From assembly GCF_003173595.1 (NCBI RefSeq), contig NZ_QGNZ01000001.1:1-64000 (forward strand): a DNA stretch of 64,000 nt, in the 5' to 3' direction. Positions 23,258 to 32,369 of this stretch are shown here, one piece after another (the stretch's first letter is position 1; the number at the start of each line of letters is the position of its first letter). The position numbers and the translations under genes were made by a program. The notes under the pieces were generated by a model, which was given only the letters and a program-made list of their open reading frames with translations, was not told the DNA's origin and did no database searches. The stretch comes from Pedobacter yonginensis (GTDB taxonomy: Bacteria; Bacteroidota; Bacteroidia; Sphingobacteriales; Sphingobacteriaceae).

Positions 23258-25825
23258 ATGAAGAAAAAACTACTCACCATTTTAATGGCTGTTGCTGCTA
23301 TTAACTTTGCCCAGGCGCAAGTTCGGCAAGGCGGAACAGTTTCAACCGACTCTACACGCAGAGCACCGGGCGCCGCTTTAGGTTCGGGAATAAGAGCTCA
23401 ACCAAAACCTTACGATCAGGTGATTACCAACAAAGCCACCACCAGAAAAGGTATGATTACTACGCATAAAATCGAAGACAAGTTCTTCTTTGAAATTGCA
23501 GATACCACCCTTGGCAGGGATATTTTGGTGGTGAGCCGAATCTCTAAATCAGGAGCTGATGTTAGAGATGCACAAGGTTACGCTGGCGATCAAATTGGTA
23601 GTGCTGTTATTCGTTTTGAAAAGGGACCTAGTAACCGCATTTTTATGCGTAAAATAAGTTATAGAACTTATGGTCCTGATAGTACAACATCCATGTACCA
23701 ATCTCTAAAAAATTCAAACATCCAAGCCATTGCAGCTTCATTTAATATTGCTGCTTACACGCCAGATAAAAAAGGTAGTGTTATTGATATTACTGATTAT
23801 TTAAACAGCGATAACGATATTTTTTATTTCAGTTCGCCAATGGCTAAAACCCGTTTTAGATTGGGTGCACAGCTTGCAGATAGAAGTTATATCCAAAGTT
23901 TAAGAAGCTTTCCAACTAATGTAGAGATTAACACGGTTAAAACCTATGCACAAACTGCGGCTCCATCACCATTTGGTGCTGCTGCACCAAGTTTTGGCGG
24001 TGGGGGCGCGGCTACAGGCTCATCGACAATAGAATTGAATACATCTTTGGTTATTTTGCCAAAGGTACCTATGAAAGCACGTTATTTCGACCCTAGAGTA
24101 GGCTACTTTGCAGTTGGTTACACCGATTTTGATCTTAACCCTCAAGGTGTTAAAGAGATTGAATTGATTAAACGTTGGAGATTAGAACCAAAACCACAAG
24201 ATTTAGCGAAATACAAACGTGGCGAATTGGTAGAACCAACCAAACCAATTGTGTTTTATATTGATCCGGCAACGCCGAAAAAATGGGTTCCATATTTAAA
24301 AGCTGGTGTGAATGATTGGGCAAAAGCTTTTGAAAAAGCAGGTTTTAAAAACGCAATTATGGCTAAAGAGGCACCAACCTATGCCCAAGATTCTACCTGG
24401 AGCATTGATGATGCACGTCACTCGGCAATTGTGTACAAACCATCAGAAATTGCCAATGCCAGCGGACCAAGTATCTCTGACCCACGCAGCGGCGAAATTA
24501 TGGAAAGCCATATTAACTGGTTTCACAATGTGCAAAAATTGGTGCACGATTGGTATATGATTCAAACCGCAGCGGTTGATCCTAGAGCGAGAAAAATGAC
24601 TTTTAGTGATGAGTTAATGGGCGATTTAATTCGTTTTGTTTCATCGCATGAGGTAGGGCATACTTTGGGCTTACGCCACAACTATGGTTCAAGCTCTACT
24701 GTTCCTGTAGAAAAATTACGCGACAAAAATTGGGTAGAAGCCAATGGTCATACGCCATCAATTATGGATTATGCTCGTTTTAACTATGTAGCACAGCCAG
24801 AAGATAACATCAGTTCTAAGGGATTATATCCACGCATTGGCGATTACGATAAATGGGCGATTGAATGGGGCTATAAATATTTCCCTGAAACGAAAACTCC
24901 TGGTGCTGAAGTTCCGGTGTTGAACAAAATGGTGATTGAGTCTGCAAAAAACCGCAGATTGTGGTTTGGTACAGAAACCAATCCAGATGATCCGCATTCG
25001 CAAAATGAAGATTTATCGGATAATGCAATGGTGGCCAGCACTTATGGCATCAAAAACTTAAAGGTAATTTTAAATAACCTTCCGGCTTGGACAAAAGAAC
25101 CTGCTGATGGTTATGATAATTTATCCAACATGTATGGTCAACTCACCACACAATTTGGTCGTTACATGGGCCATGTTGCTAAAAATGTTGGTGGTGTGTA
25201 CGAAAACCCTAAAACGGTAGAACAGGCTGGTGAGGTTTACGAACGTACTCCTGCAGCAACACAAAAAGAAGCGATGACCTTTTTGGATGTTCAACTTTTT
25301 AAAACGCCAATGTGGTTAATTAACAAGCCCATTTTAGATAATATCGATGCAGATGGTTTGGAAGTGGTAGGAAGACTACAAAATACCACACTGAGCAGGT
25401 TATTATCAAACAATACATTAACCAAACTAATCTCTGCCGAAGCGGCAGATGGAGCTTCAGCGTATAAAATAACTGATTTATTTAGCGATTTGAATGGTTC
25501 TATCTTTACCGAACTCAAATCGAATCAGGCGATAGATGTTTACAGAAGAAACCTTCAAAAAGCTTATGTAGATAAGTTAATCACTATACTTAAACCTACT
25601 CCGGCAACTGTAGCTAATGTGGTTTTAGGTGGTAGAGGTGGCGCAACTCTACAACCTGGTATTACAGCCGCTCAGAGCGATGTACTTTCTGTGGTCAAAG
25701 GACAGTTGAAGGAGCTTGATGGAATGATTAAAACCAGTGCAACTGCTGCTTCAGGTTTAAGTAAATACCATTTGCAAGATCTTTCTGATCGTATAGAAAA
25801 TGCTTTAGATTCTAAAAAAGACTAA
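23258..25825 (+). CDS. Exported zinc-dependent metalloprotease (DUF5117/DUF4953 type)
   Basis: An 855-residue secreted protease. The Sec signal is MKKKLLTILMAVAAINFAQA. Residues about 45-90 match the DUF5118-like lead, about 95-300 the DUF5117-like domain with FFEIADTTLGRDILVVSRIS, and about 400-640 the DUF4953 zincin domain. The metal site is SHEVGHTLGLRHNYG near residue 465 (HExxHxxxxxH), followed by SIMDYARFNY, a methionine-turn-like segment. A low-complexity Gly/Ala/Ser insert (APSFGGGGAATGSS) lies near residue 250. Bacteroidota carry many paralogues of this family and the substrate is unknown. The gene stands alone. Confidence 0.9.
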   Translation: MKKKLLTILMAVAAINFAQAQVRQGGTVSTDSTRRAPGAALGSGIRAQPKPYDQVITNKATTRKGMITTHKIEDKFFFEIADTTLGRDILVVSRISKSGADVRDAQGYAGDQIGSAVIRFEKGPSNRIFMRKISYRTYGPDSTTSMYQSLKNSNIQAIAASFNIAAYTPDKKGSVIDITDYLNSDNDIFYFSSPMAKTRFRLGAQLADRSYIQSLRSFPTNVEINTVKTYAQTAAPSPFGAAAPSFGGGGAATGSSTIELNTSLVILPKVPMKARYFDPRVGYFAVGYTDFDLNPQGVKEIELIKRWRLEPKPQDLAKYKRGELVEPTKPIVFYIDPATPKKWVPYLKAGVNDWAKAFEKAGFKNAIMAKEAPTYAQDSTWSIDDARHSAIVYKPSEIANASGPSISDPRSGEIMESHINWFHNVQKLVHDWYMIQTAAVDPRARKMTFSDELMGDLIRFVSSHEVGHTLGLRHNYGSSSTVPVEKLRDKNWVEANGHTPSIMDYARFNYVAQPEDNISSKGLYPRIGDYDKWAIEWGYKYFPETKTPGAEVPVLNKMVIESAKNRRLWFGTETNPDDPHSQNEDLSDNAMVASTYGIKNLKVILNNLPAWTKEPADGYDNLSNMYGQLTTQFGRYMGHVAKNVGGVYENPKTVEQAGEVYERTPAATQKEAMTFLDVQLFKTPMWLINKPILDNIDADGLEVVGRLQNTTLSRLLSNNTLTKLISAEAADGASAYKITDLFSDLNGSIFTELKSNQAIDVYRRNLQKAYVDKLITILKPTPATVANVVLGGRGGATLQPGITAAQSDVLSVVKGQLKELDGMIKTSATAASGLSKYHLQDLSDRIENALDSKKD

Positions 25826-25929
25826 GCTTGGAAATGAATTTAACGTGAGTTTGGGTATCAAAATGATTTTTTGAAAAATGCTAAGACCTTAAAATAAATT
25901 CAGGATGATTACTTTTTTTAACCATCTTT

Positions 25930-26035
25930 CAAAATTCGTCTGGCATGTTGAGTTCATTTCAGCATCCTAATGGATATTGATTGCGCTTGGTCTTTCGCCC
26001 TTTGGCCTTTGGTCTTAACCCGAACTCACGATAAT
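25930..26035. repeat. Dispersed CATGTTGA...GGTCTTTC repeat, copy at 25.9 kb
   Basis: The imperfect inverted repeat ATGTTGA...TTCAGCAT (25945-25965) is followed by CCTAATGGATATTGATTGCG, CTTGGTCTTTCGCCCTTTGG and TTAACCCGAACTCACG. It lies between the metalloprotease stop and its terminator and matches the blocks at 6.06 kb and 50.32 kb. Confidence 0.75.
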
Positions 26036-26046
26036 TTGAAAATAAG

Positions 26047-26077
26047 AGCGCCCCAAAAATCCGGGGCGCTTTTCTTT
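26047..26077 (+). terminator. Rho-independent terminator downstream of the metalloprotease gene
   Basis: AGCGCCCC (26047-26054) pairs with GGGGCGCT (26063-26070) and is followed by TTTCTTTT. The dispersed repeat lies between it and the stop codon 220 bases upstream, so it would be transcribed as part of the 3' UTR. Confidence 0.85.
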
Positions 26078-26128
26078 TGTACTGAGTAGGTCGAAAATTG
26101 CTGATTCAGCTCAAGCAAATTTGTGAGC

Positions 26129-26242
26129 TTATTCTTTCTTTAAGTGTTGTTGATTTTTTTGCGCACCGAATAACATAAATGCAAAGCCAACATACAATAC
26201 CACAACCACTATGGTTAGGATAATGAGATCTAGATTTTCCAT
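26129..26242 (-). CDS. 37-residue single-helix membrane protein
   Basis: A tiny ORF with a strongly hydrophobic helix: MENLDLIILTIVVVVLYVGF followed by AFMLFGA and a polar tail QKNQQHLKKE. Its ATG directly follows the stop codon of the 58-residue membrane protein upstream, a zero-spacer arrangement typical of coupled translation. The clean N-out or N-in helix plus basic tail looks like a real small membrane protein, perhaps a subunit or stabiliser of a complex. No family is recognised. Confidence 0.55.
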   Translation of the reverse strand: MENLDLIILTIVVVVLYVGFAFMLFGAQKNQQHLKKE

Positions 26243-26419
26243 TTAGTTTTTGCTTTTAAGATTGAAATAAATTAATAAGCCAATCATGGTTGGTGGCCAA
26301 AGCCCAATAAAGATGGCTCTATCATGATCTTTAAGGACAATGTAGTAATACTCTGAGATGAAGATTATCGCGATGATCGCCGTGAGAATCGCAAATTCGA
26401 TTTTTGAAAATTTGTTCAT
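26243..26419 (-). CDS. 58-residue two-helix membrane protein
   Basis: A small membrane protein starting MNKFSKIEFAILTAIIAIIF, with a second helix IGLWPPTMIGLLIYF and a basic end LKSKN. The ATG at 26419 is used; an upstream in-frame Met adds 15 polar residues (MACDVHSLHPFF...) with no support. It is the first gene of a two-gene unit of tiny membrane proteins. The pair is not recognisable as a toxin-antitoxin system, and the function is unknown. Confidence 0.6.
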   Translation of the reverse strand: MNKFSKIEFAILTAIIAIIFISEYYYIVLKDHDRAIFIGLWPPTMIGLLIYFNLKSKN

Positions 26420-26684
26420 TTGGTTTGGAAAAAATGGGTGTAAAGAATGGACATCACAGGCCAAACGACTTGGCGTGAATTTGAATGTTCAGTTTTCTTT
26501 ATGGAGAAAGCGAATGGATTTTCGGGCTCATAATACACCGAAAACTTAAAGATCAGGGCTTCGTTATGCCTGTGTTAAACGAAAAAAACGTAGTGTGAAT
26601 GGTTACGCTGAAAAATAGGAGGAAGGATAAAATCCTATAGAAAAAAGAAAGGAGTTTTGGCTTGTATAGGTTTTGGTTATTGGC

Positions 26685-26978
26685 TTAAAGATAGTTTCTT
26701 TTGCTGATTTTGTTTGAACTGATTTGTCGCTGTCTGTCGCACTTAAAAGTTAAATCATTTTTGAGGTATAATTTGCCATGCTTAGTTGCTCTGCCTTGAA
26801 CTCTTGCACGCCACCTTTTAAAGGATGTTTCTTTAATTTGGCCACGCATCAATTCGATAACTTGCTGTTCGCCAAGGCCAAATTGAAGTTTAATTGCATC
26901 AAACGGCGTTCGGTCTTCCCATGCCATTTCGATTACGCGATCGATTTCTAGTGTGCTTAAAGTTATTTTCGTTTTCAT
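26685..26978 (-). CDS. TIGR03643/DUF2805 family protein
   Basis: A 97-residue protein of the TIGR03643 (DUF2805) family. The diagnostic block is EMAWEDRTPFDAIKLQFGLG, then VIELMRGQIKETSFKRWRARVQGRATKH. It has a predicted helix-turn-helix-like core and a basic surface, but its biochemical role is unknown. The ATG overlaps the last base of the MarR gene stop codon, so it is the last gene of a six-gene operon starting with folE. In other Bacteroidota I associate the family with gene clusters containing photolyases, folE and SDR genes. Confidence 0.85.
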   Translation of the reverse strand: MKTKITLSTLEIDRVIEMAWEDRTPFDAIKLQFGLGEQQVIELMRGQIKETSFKRWRARVQGRATKHGKLYLKNDLTFKCDRQRQISSNKISKRNYL

Positions 26979-27661
26979 TATGCGTGCAGACTTTCTTCTA
27001 TGAAATTTTTTAAATCGGATTTGCTAGATATGGTTTTTCTTTCGTAGTGGTCGAGATGAAAATCCTCAAGTTTTTGTAACAAATATTGTAGGGTAAATTT
27101 TTCAGCTAGGCTAAGCTTTCCGGTGATCATTTTGCCTACGTTGTTCATATCTTTAAATACATTGTAAAGGAGTTCTCGTCCATTTTCGGTTATCGCAATA
27201 TGCTTACTTCTTTTGTCCTTGGTATCATCCCATTGTTTTACCAAGCCTGCCGAGATGAGCCTACGAATCACTTCTGTACCCGAAGTTTTTTCTTGTAGGT
27301 TGTGGTTAATGAGTTCGGTTTTAGAGAGTTGGTCGTGCGTCATTAGTATGGCAAGCGCTGTAAAATCCTCTGCGGTTAGCAAAGGTGTGTCTTCGAGGGC
27401 TTTTTTAATGTACAACTTGGCATAACGACTCATAAAAACGAAGAGTCTGCCAATATTGTTGTCCAATTGAAAGGCAATTTCTAGGGTCTTTTCGTCATTA
27501 TTTCCAAATCTGACCTCGCTATTTGTGCCATTGGGTGCGCTGCTTGCTTTATTCAGTAAAAAACCAGTAAACTGCTGAAGCGATATTTCCTTTCCAGATT
27601 GTTCAACTTCGAGTTCTTCAACGAGGGTAATCAGTTGGTGGATGAGTGGATAAGATTTCAT
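26978..27661 (-). CDS. MarR-family transcriptional regulator
   Basis: A 227-residue winged-helix regulator. The DNA-binding core lies at residues about 95-165: DFTALAILMTHDQLSKTELI, then TSGTEVIRRLISAGLVKQWD and the wing DDTKDKRSKHIAITENG. The N-terminal 60 residues and the C-terminal extension (LQKLEDFHLDHYERK) are longer than typical MarR proteins of about 150 residues and may sense a ligand or dimerise. It is the fifth gene of the folE operon and the obvious candidate to act on the inverted repeat at 31507-31522 in an autoregulatory loop. Confidence 0.82.
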   Translation of the reverse strand: MKSYPLIHQLITLVEELEVEQSGKEISLQQFTGFLLNKASSAPNGTNSEVRFGNNDEKTLEIAFQLDNNIGRLFVFMSRYAKLYIKKALEDTPLLTAEDFTALAILMTHDQLSKTELINHNLQEKTSGTEVIRRLISAGLVKQWDDTKDKRSKHIAITENGRELLYNVFKDMNNVGKMITGKLSLAEKFTLQYLLQKLEDFHLDHYERKTISSKSDLKNFIEESLHA

Positions 27662-27680
27662 GTTATTAACTAATTTTCGT

Positions 27681-28745
27681 TTAAACCAAATTACTTTGCT
27701 GCATGGCCATGCTCTGTTTTTTAAAAGCCGAATAGGCTTCTCGATAGAGTATTCTTGGATCTGATTGAGGCTTAAAACTCTTTAAGAAATTTATACCTCT
27801 TATCATAGTAAGCTTATATTGAGGTAATTCTGGTGCATTTATGCCGAGCATATCTGCTACATCAGTTCCTAATAAATGTCTCATTAAACCGAGAATATCA
27901 TTGTTGCTCACTTTTCTTCTGTTCAGGGTTAGAATATGCTCGATCAACGATTGAGTGAGTTCTTGTCCATGATTGGAAATGCGGAACTGTCTGGCTTTGA
28001 TTGCCAAATCGAGATGGGTTGCCAATTTTCCATTTTCTGGTAAAAGATCTTCATCGCAACCTGTAAAATAACCAATCACTTTCCAAAGGTGCAGAAATGC
28101 AATCTGTTCTTTATTGCTGATGGTTATGCCTAATTTCCGAAGTCCACGCACAACAATTAGTGAAAAGGAAAGGTTTGTTCCAGCCATATCTTCTTGGTTG
28201 ATTGGCAAACCCCATTCGTTTTTCCATTGGCCGCTTTTGAGGGTGTAAAAACGTACGGCTGCATGAATGATTCTGATTTTTAGAACTTCATTAAAGCCTT
28301 TTCCGCCCTTGGCGAAAGCATCGGGTGCCATTACATCCCAAACGAAAACGGCTGTATCATACAGACGTTTGGTGGTTTCTTTTCTAATTTTTTCTGACAG
28401 GTAAAGCACCATAGCCCCATCGGCAGCGGTATAACAATAAGGTAAAGACAGTAAGCCAAGCAAGCTCATGATGTTTTGTGCATGTTTGGCGAAAAAGCGG
28501 TTGCCATCTTTTATGAGTTCTGCATTGGCCCAATTTGGAAGTTGGGTGGCATTCGTAATGAAATCAAAACCAGGAAATAGGCGGTTTAAATCCTCAATTT
28601 CTGATTGTCCAGATAACCAGTTCTGGAGCTGAATTTTCGGTTCTTGGTTTGAGAATACATATTTTATAAACTCATCTGCCTGTGAATCTCCCGTTTGTCT
28701 CTTCGCATTTAAAAAATCGTCGCTGTAAATTGCCTTTGCTGTCAT
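27681..28745 (-). CDS. MpaB/DUF2236-family oxygenase-like protein
   Basis: A 354-residue, mostly helical protein of the DUF2236 family, which includes the rubber oxygenase Lcp and MpaB (mycophenolic acid biosynthesis) haem proteins. Recognisable segments are the [21 protein letters not shown] helix, [20 protein letters not shown] (the His is a plausible haem ligand), [17 protein letters not shown] and [21 protein letters not shown]. No signal peptide is present, so it acts in the cytoplasm. Its ATG overlaps the TGA of the flavoprotein gene by four bases, which implies coupled synthesis and possibly consecutive oxidation steps. Confidence 0.82.
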   Translation of the reverse strand: MTAKAIYSDDFLNAKRQTGDSQADEFIKYVFSNQEPKIQLQNWLSGQSEIEDLNRLFPGFDFITNATQLPNWANAELIKDGNRFFAKHAQNIMSLLGLLSLPYCYTAADGAMVLYLSEKIRKETTKRLYDTAVFVWDVMAPDAFAKGGKGFNEVLKIRIIHAAVRFYTLKSGQWKNEWGLPINQEDMAGTNLSFSLIVVRGLRKLGITISNKEQIAFLHLWKVIGYFTGCDEDLLPENGKLATHLDLAIKARQFRISNHGQELTQSLIEHILTLNRRKVSNNDILGLMRHLLGTDVADMLGINAPELPQYKLTMIRGINFLKSFKPQSDPRILYREAYSAFKKQSMAMQQSNLV

Positions 28746-29995
28746 AGTTCCCCCATTTTTCGAATAATTGCCTCAGCGGCTACTCGTCCACTTTTCATTG
28801 CTGCATTAATCGAGCCGTTAAGCAAGTGATCGCCACAGATGTAACATCCGTCGCTTAAATTTATCGCCCCATCTTCCATGTCGTTCACCACTTGCTCATC
28901 ACTTGGAAGGGCATAATTAATGTGATAGGTTTTGAGGTGCTTCCAATTCGGCGCATCTGGATACCACAATTTAAGTTCGGATAAAACCTGTTGTTGCAAG
29001 GTGGTTTGCTCTCTGTTTGAATAATCGCCAATAAGCGATAAGGATATCAGCGACTGGCCGTTTTTTGCATAGGCACTAGAAATTTTATCCATTACCGCAA
29101 TGTTGTTAACCAGTTTCCCTGGTAGCGTGTTGAGTGCAATCAGCGCTTCGTTGAATGGACGATGCGCTGCTGTAAAATACATATTGGTTACCGAATGGAA
29201 CTGATCGTGGTTTTTCTTGTAGGGGTGGGGCAGGTTCAATTGGTCAGTAGCAATCAGGATGAAATCGGCAGAAAAAGAACCACCATCCATTGTTTTGACG
29301 CTCATAGGTTCAATTGCAGTTACCTTTGTATTTAAGCGCAACTCACTTTCTGCTAAGCTGCTAGCCAACTGTAACGGAATCATACCCATACCCTTTGCTG
29401 GTAAAGCTGCATTCCCTTCGCTAAACATTTTAAACACAAATTCGAACATCCGGCTAGAAGTCATTAGCTTATCTTCCAAAAAAATGCCCGTAAAAAAAGG
29501 CAGAAAGAATTTATTGATGATTAGATTGGAAAAGCCTTGCTTTTTCAAGTAGGCAAGCGTTGTCATTTCTCGCTCTGCAAAAATATCTTCTATGGATTTG
29601 CTCACGAGTTTAAATTTCAGCCTGAGCATCCGCAGTTTATCCAAGAATGTACCCGCAGATGAAAAAAGTGTACCAATGAGCGCACTTGGTTGCCTTAATG
29701 GATCGCCGATTTGGCTCACCTTATGCTCTTCCAATATCAAGGCACCCGAATCGAATGATTTTAAATCTAGTGCATCGTAATCCAATAGTTTTTTGGTTTC
29801 TGGGTAAGCGGTTAACAGTACCTGAAAACCTCTATCCAACAGAAACCCATCAACTTCATCCGTTCTCACCCTTCCGCCTACACCGTCGGAAGCTTCGATT
29901 ACCAAAACAGATTTTCCAGCCGTTTTCAGCACCTTAGCGGCAGTGAGTCCGGCAAGGCCAGCTCCAATTATAATTACATCTGCATCATTTTTCAT
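28742..29995 (-). CDS. FAD-dependent amine-oxidase-type oxidoreductase
   Basis: A 417-residue flavoprotein of the protoporphyrinogen oxidase/phytoene desaturase/amine oxidase superfamily. The FAD-binding start is [18 protein letters not shown] with the acidic residue in [20 protein letters not shown]. The C-terminal FAD motif [22 protein letters not shown] is present. The central [15 protein letters not shown] stretch is common in an uncharacterised bacterial subgroup. It sits between an SDR gene (75-base gap) and the MpaB-type gene (four-base overlap). The substrate could be an isoprenoid, a lipid or a pterin-linked amine; the sequence does not decide. Confidence 0.87.
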   Translation of the reverse strand: MKNDADVIIIGAGLAGLTAAKVLKTAGKSVLVIEASDGVGGRVRTDEVDGFLLDRGFQVLLTAYPETKKLLDYDALDLKSFDSGALILEEHKVSQIGDPLRQPSALIGTLFSSAGTFLDKLRMLRLKFKLVSKSIEDIFAEREMTTLAYLKKQGFSNLIINKFFLPFFTGIFLEDKLMTSSRMFEFVFKMFSEGNAALPAKGMGMIPLQLASSLAESELRLNTKVTAIEPMSVKTMDGGSFSADFILIATDQLNLPHPYKKNHDQFHSVTNMYFTAAHRPFNEALIALNTLPGKLVNNIAVMDKISSAYAKNGQSLISLSLIGDYSNREQTTLQQQVLSELKLWYPDAPNWKHLKTYHINYALPSDEQVVNDMEDGAINLSDGCYICGDHLLNGSINAAMKSGRVAAEAIIRKMGEL

Positions 29996-30070
29996 TTTTG
30001 GTATTTTTGCTTCTTATTCTTTCAATACTGAATGAACACGATTTCTTGCGCGTTTGTTGTAATTGATATG

Positions 30071-30787
30071 TTAGCCTGTTTTTAATGCGCCCATGCCGCC
30101 ATCAATTCCGATAATTTGGCCTGTCATCCAACTGCTATTTTCAGATAATAGAAAAGTAATCAATTGTCCAATATCGTCTGGCATGCCAATTTTACCTAGT
30201 GGATGTCTTTTTGCGGAGGCCTCCCTTTTCTCTGGGGTGTTTAATAATTGGCTTGCTAAGGGTGTATCTGTTAATGAAGGGGCCACCACGTTTACCCTAA
30301 TGTTTTGAAAGGCAAGTTCGGCGGCAAGCGTAATAGCCATACCCTCTACTGCCCCTTTCGCAGCGGCAACACTGGCGTGATAGGGCATTCCAACTTTTGC
30401 AGCAACGGTACTAATCATTACAATAGAAGATCCGGCTGCATTTTTTAAAGGTCGCATGGCTTGCCTGATGATTCTTGCGGCTCCAAGAACATTTAAGTTA
30501 AAATCCATTAAAAAATCTTCATCGGTTAATCGGCCAAAGGGTTTTAAGTTTATGCTTCCTACAGAATATACCAAACCATGTATTTTTTCCGGTAAAAACA
30601 TTTCGATGCCCTCTATATTTTCGGTTACATTGCCTTTAAGAAATTGCACATCTATTGGCCATTCTTCGGCAGCTGTTCTAGAAATTGCATAAATATTTAC
30701 CTTTTCTTCATGCAACATTTTAATAACTGATAAACCTATTCCAGAACTCCCGCCAACAACAAGTATATTTTTTCCTGCAAGTTTCAT
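30071..30787 (-). CDS. SDR-family oxidoreductase
   Basis: A 238-residue classical short-chain dehydrogenase/reductase. The cofactor motif is NILVVGGSSGIGLSVIKML, the structural NAG-equivalent reads VYSVGSIN, and the catalytic residues are Ser in SIVMISTVAAK and the Y-x-x-x-K equivalent MPYHASVAAAKGAVEG (Y then K five residues later, with a shifted spacing). It ends DGGMGAL. Its ATG overlaps the folE stop by one base, so it may act on a pterin made by FolE, as pteridine reductases are SDRs; this is an inference from context. Confidence 0.85.
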   Translation of the reverse strand: MKLAGKNILVVGGSSGIGLSVIKMLHEEKVNIYAISRTAAEEWPIDVQFLKGNVTENIEGIEMFLPEKIHGLVYSVGSINLKPFGRLTDEDFLMDFNLNVLGAARIIRQAMRPLKNAAGSSIVMISTVAAKVGMPYHASVAAAKGAVEGMAITLAAELAFQNIRVNVVAPSLTDTPLASQLLNTPEKREASAKRHPLGKIGMPDDIGQLITFLLSENSSWMTGQIIGIDGGMGALKTG

Positions 30788-31467
30788 TATCCAATATATT
30801 TTAAAAATTCATTTTTGGTTTCGGCACTTAAGAATTTGCCACTATATTCTGCTGTTACTGTTGAGCTTCCAGCATCTCTAATGCCTCTGCTCGATACGCA
30901 ATGGTGGTGCGCATCTATAACCACAGCCACATCTTCGGTGTTGAGCACCTCTTTGAGCATTGCAGCAATTTGTATGGTAAGCCTTTCTTGTACTTGGGGT
31001 CTTTGCGCACAGTATTGTACAATTCTGTTCAATTTTGATAGGCCAATTACCTGACCACTGCTGATGTAGGCAACATGCGCTTTTCCTACAATCGGCACGA
31101 AATGATGCTCACAGTTACTAAACACCGAAATGTTACGCTCAACCAACATCTGATTATATTTGTAAGGGTTTTCAAATAGAGTAGGCGTAGGCATGTTTGC
31201 TGGGTTAAGTCCACTGAAAATTTCCTTTACATACATTTTAGCCACTCGCTTAGGGGTATCTTTCAAACTATCATCGTTCAAGTCAAGTCCGAGGATTTCC
31301 ATTATGTGTCCAAAATGTTCCGCAATGCGCTCAATTTTTTTATCATCGTCCATTTTGTTTTTATCCGACTTCAGAGGTGTATCTAAGTTAGGCTTAACCG
31401 CCCGAAGCTCAGAAATACTCTGTTCCTCTATCGAATTCGTTTCTTGTAAGCTACTGTGATTTATCAT
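30787..31467 (-). CDS. folE: GTP cyclohydrolase I
   Basis: A 226-residue enzyme converting GTP to 7,8-dihydroneopterin triphosphate, the first step of folate and other pterins. The zinc site is in VFSNCEHHFVPIVGKAHVAY (Cys and His) and AHHHCVSSRGIRDAGSSTVT (Cys), with the GLSKLNRIVQYCAQRPQVQE allosteric/active-site block. About 40 extra, low-complexity N-terminal residues precede the normal domain. Being first in a six-gene regulated operon rather than in a folate cluster suggests a specialised pterin use here. Whether another folE exists in the genome cannot be seen. Confidence 0.93.
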   Translation of the reverse strand: MINHSSLQETNSIEEQSISELRAVKPNLDTPLKSDKNKMDDDKKIERIAEHFGHIMEILGLDLNDDSLKDTPKRVAKMYVKEIFSGLNPANMPTPTLFENPYKYNQMLVERNISVFSNCEHHFVPIVGKAHVAYISSGQVIGLSKLNRIVQYCAQRPQVQERLTIQIAAMLKEVLNTEDVAVVIDAHHHCVSSRGIRDAGSSTVTAEYSGKFLSAETKNEFLKYIG

Positions 31468-31497
31468 TGATTAATTTGGGGTGTCGTTTATAAAAGT

Positions 31498-31522
31498 CAA
31501 ATATAGTACATTATTGTATGTA
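31498..31522 (-). promoter_or_regulatory. Promoter and operator-like repeat of the folE operon
   Basis: On the minus strand TATATTTG (31505-31498) is an exact -7 match 31 bases upstream of the folE ATG. Directly upstream of it, TACAT and ATGTA (31507-31511 and 31518-31522) form a 5-6-5 inverted repeat in the promoter spacer, where a bound repressor would block polymerase. The operon's own MarR protein is the first candidate. Confidence 0.5.
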
Positions 31523-31559
31523 ATATTTACTAATGGTATATTGTGGTATTATTTTAAAT

Positions 31560-31700
31560 CATTTTACATTATTCGGACTTAGACTTCGTTAGGGATGCAA
31601 GCGCGAAATGATGGGCATGATTTGAGTATTTTAATATAACTGATGAATCGCAAATCCCGCCCAGCGAACGGGTTACAGAATTATGCTTGGAGCGTATCAA
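31560..31700. other. Non-coding DNA between the folE promoter and the repeat array
   Basis: About 140 bases containing no ORF of note. They include CAAATCCCGCCCAGCGAACG and lead into the tandem array. Confidence 0.5.
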
Positions 31701-31704
31701 AGGA

Positions 31705-32325
31705 TTGTCCTTTCGACCGTAGTGGAGAAGTCTTTTAAAGATATTTTTTTGTTTTTTGTTTCAAAGATTCCTCCATTCCGCTGCGCTCCAGTCGGGATGA
31801 CGGATTGCGCAGGGTGCGCTCCAGTTGGGGTGAAGGGTTACAGAATTGTCTTTTCGAGCGCATTCAGAGATCGTCATTTCCACCGTAGTGGAGAAATCTT
31901 TTAAAGATGTTTTTACTTATTTTAAAAGATCCCTCCATTCCGCTGCGCTCCAGTCGGGATGACGGATTGCAGAGGGTGCGCTCCAGTTGGGGTGAAGGGT
32001 TACAGAATTGTCCTTTCGAGCGCATTCAGGGATCGTCCTTTCGACCGTAGTGGAGAAATCTTTTAAGGAGGTTTTTACTTATTTTAAAAGATCCCTCCAT
32101 TTCGCTGCGCTCCAGTCGGGATGACGGATTGCGCAGGGTGCGCTCCAGTTGGGGTGAAGGGTTATAGAATGTCCTTTCGAGCGCATTCAGGGATCGTCCT
32201 TTCGACCCTAGTAGAGAAGTCTTTTGCGGACGTTTTTTACTTATTTTAAAAAATCCCTCCATTCCGCTGCGCTACAGTCGGGATGACGGATTGCAGATGC
32301 TGCACTCCGGTTGAAATGATCGATG
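31705..32325. repeat. Four-unit tandem array of an imperfect inverted repeat (161-166 bp period)
   Basis: The anchor GACCGTAGTGGAGAA recurs at 31715, 31881, 32043 and 32204 with small changes, a period of 166, 162 and 161 bp. Each unit also contains CCTCCATTCCGCTGCGCTCC, AGTCGGGATGACGGATTG and CCAGTTGGGGTGAAGGG. The anchor half and the CCTCCATTCCGCTGCGCTCC half are roughly complementary, so each unit can fold into a long imperfect hairpin. No transposase or spacers are present. An ORF across it (32026-32262) is a repeat artefact. Confidence 0.85.
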
Positions 32326-32369
32326 AAAATTGTTATTCCAAGTGAAATCTGCTAGAAAAAATTGCTTCT

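Noticed and set aside
32026..32262. 78-codon minus-strand ORF in the hairpin array
   Set aside because: It is made of the tandem units themselves (repeated LERTLRNPS-like words) and has no protein features.
31705..32325. Possible CRISPR array
   Set aside because: Units are about 160 bp, the whole unit repeats without unique spacers, and no cas gene is present.
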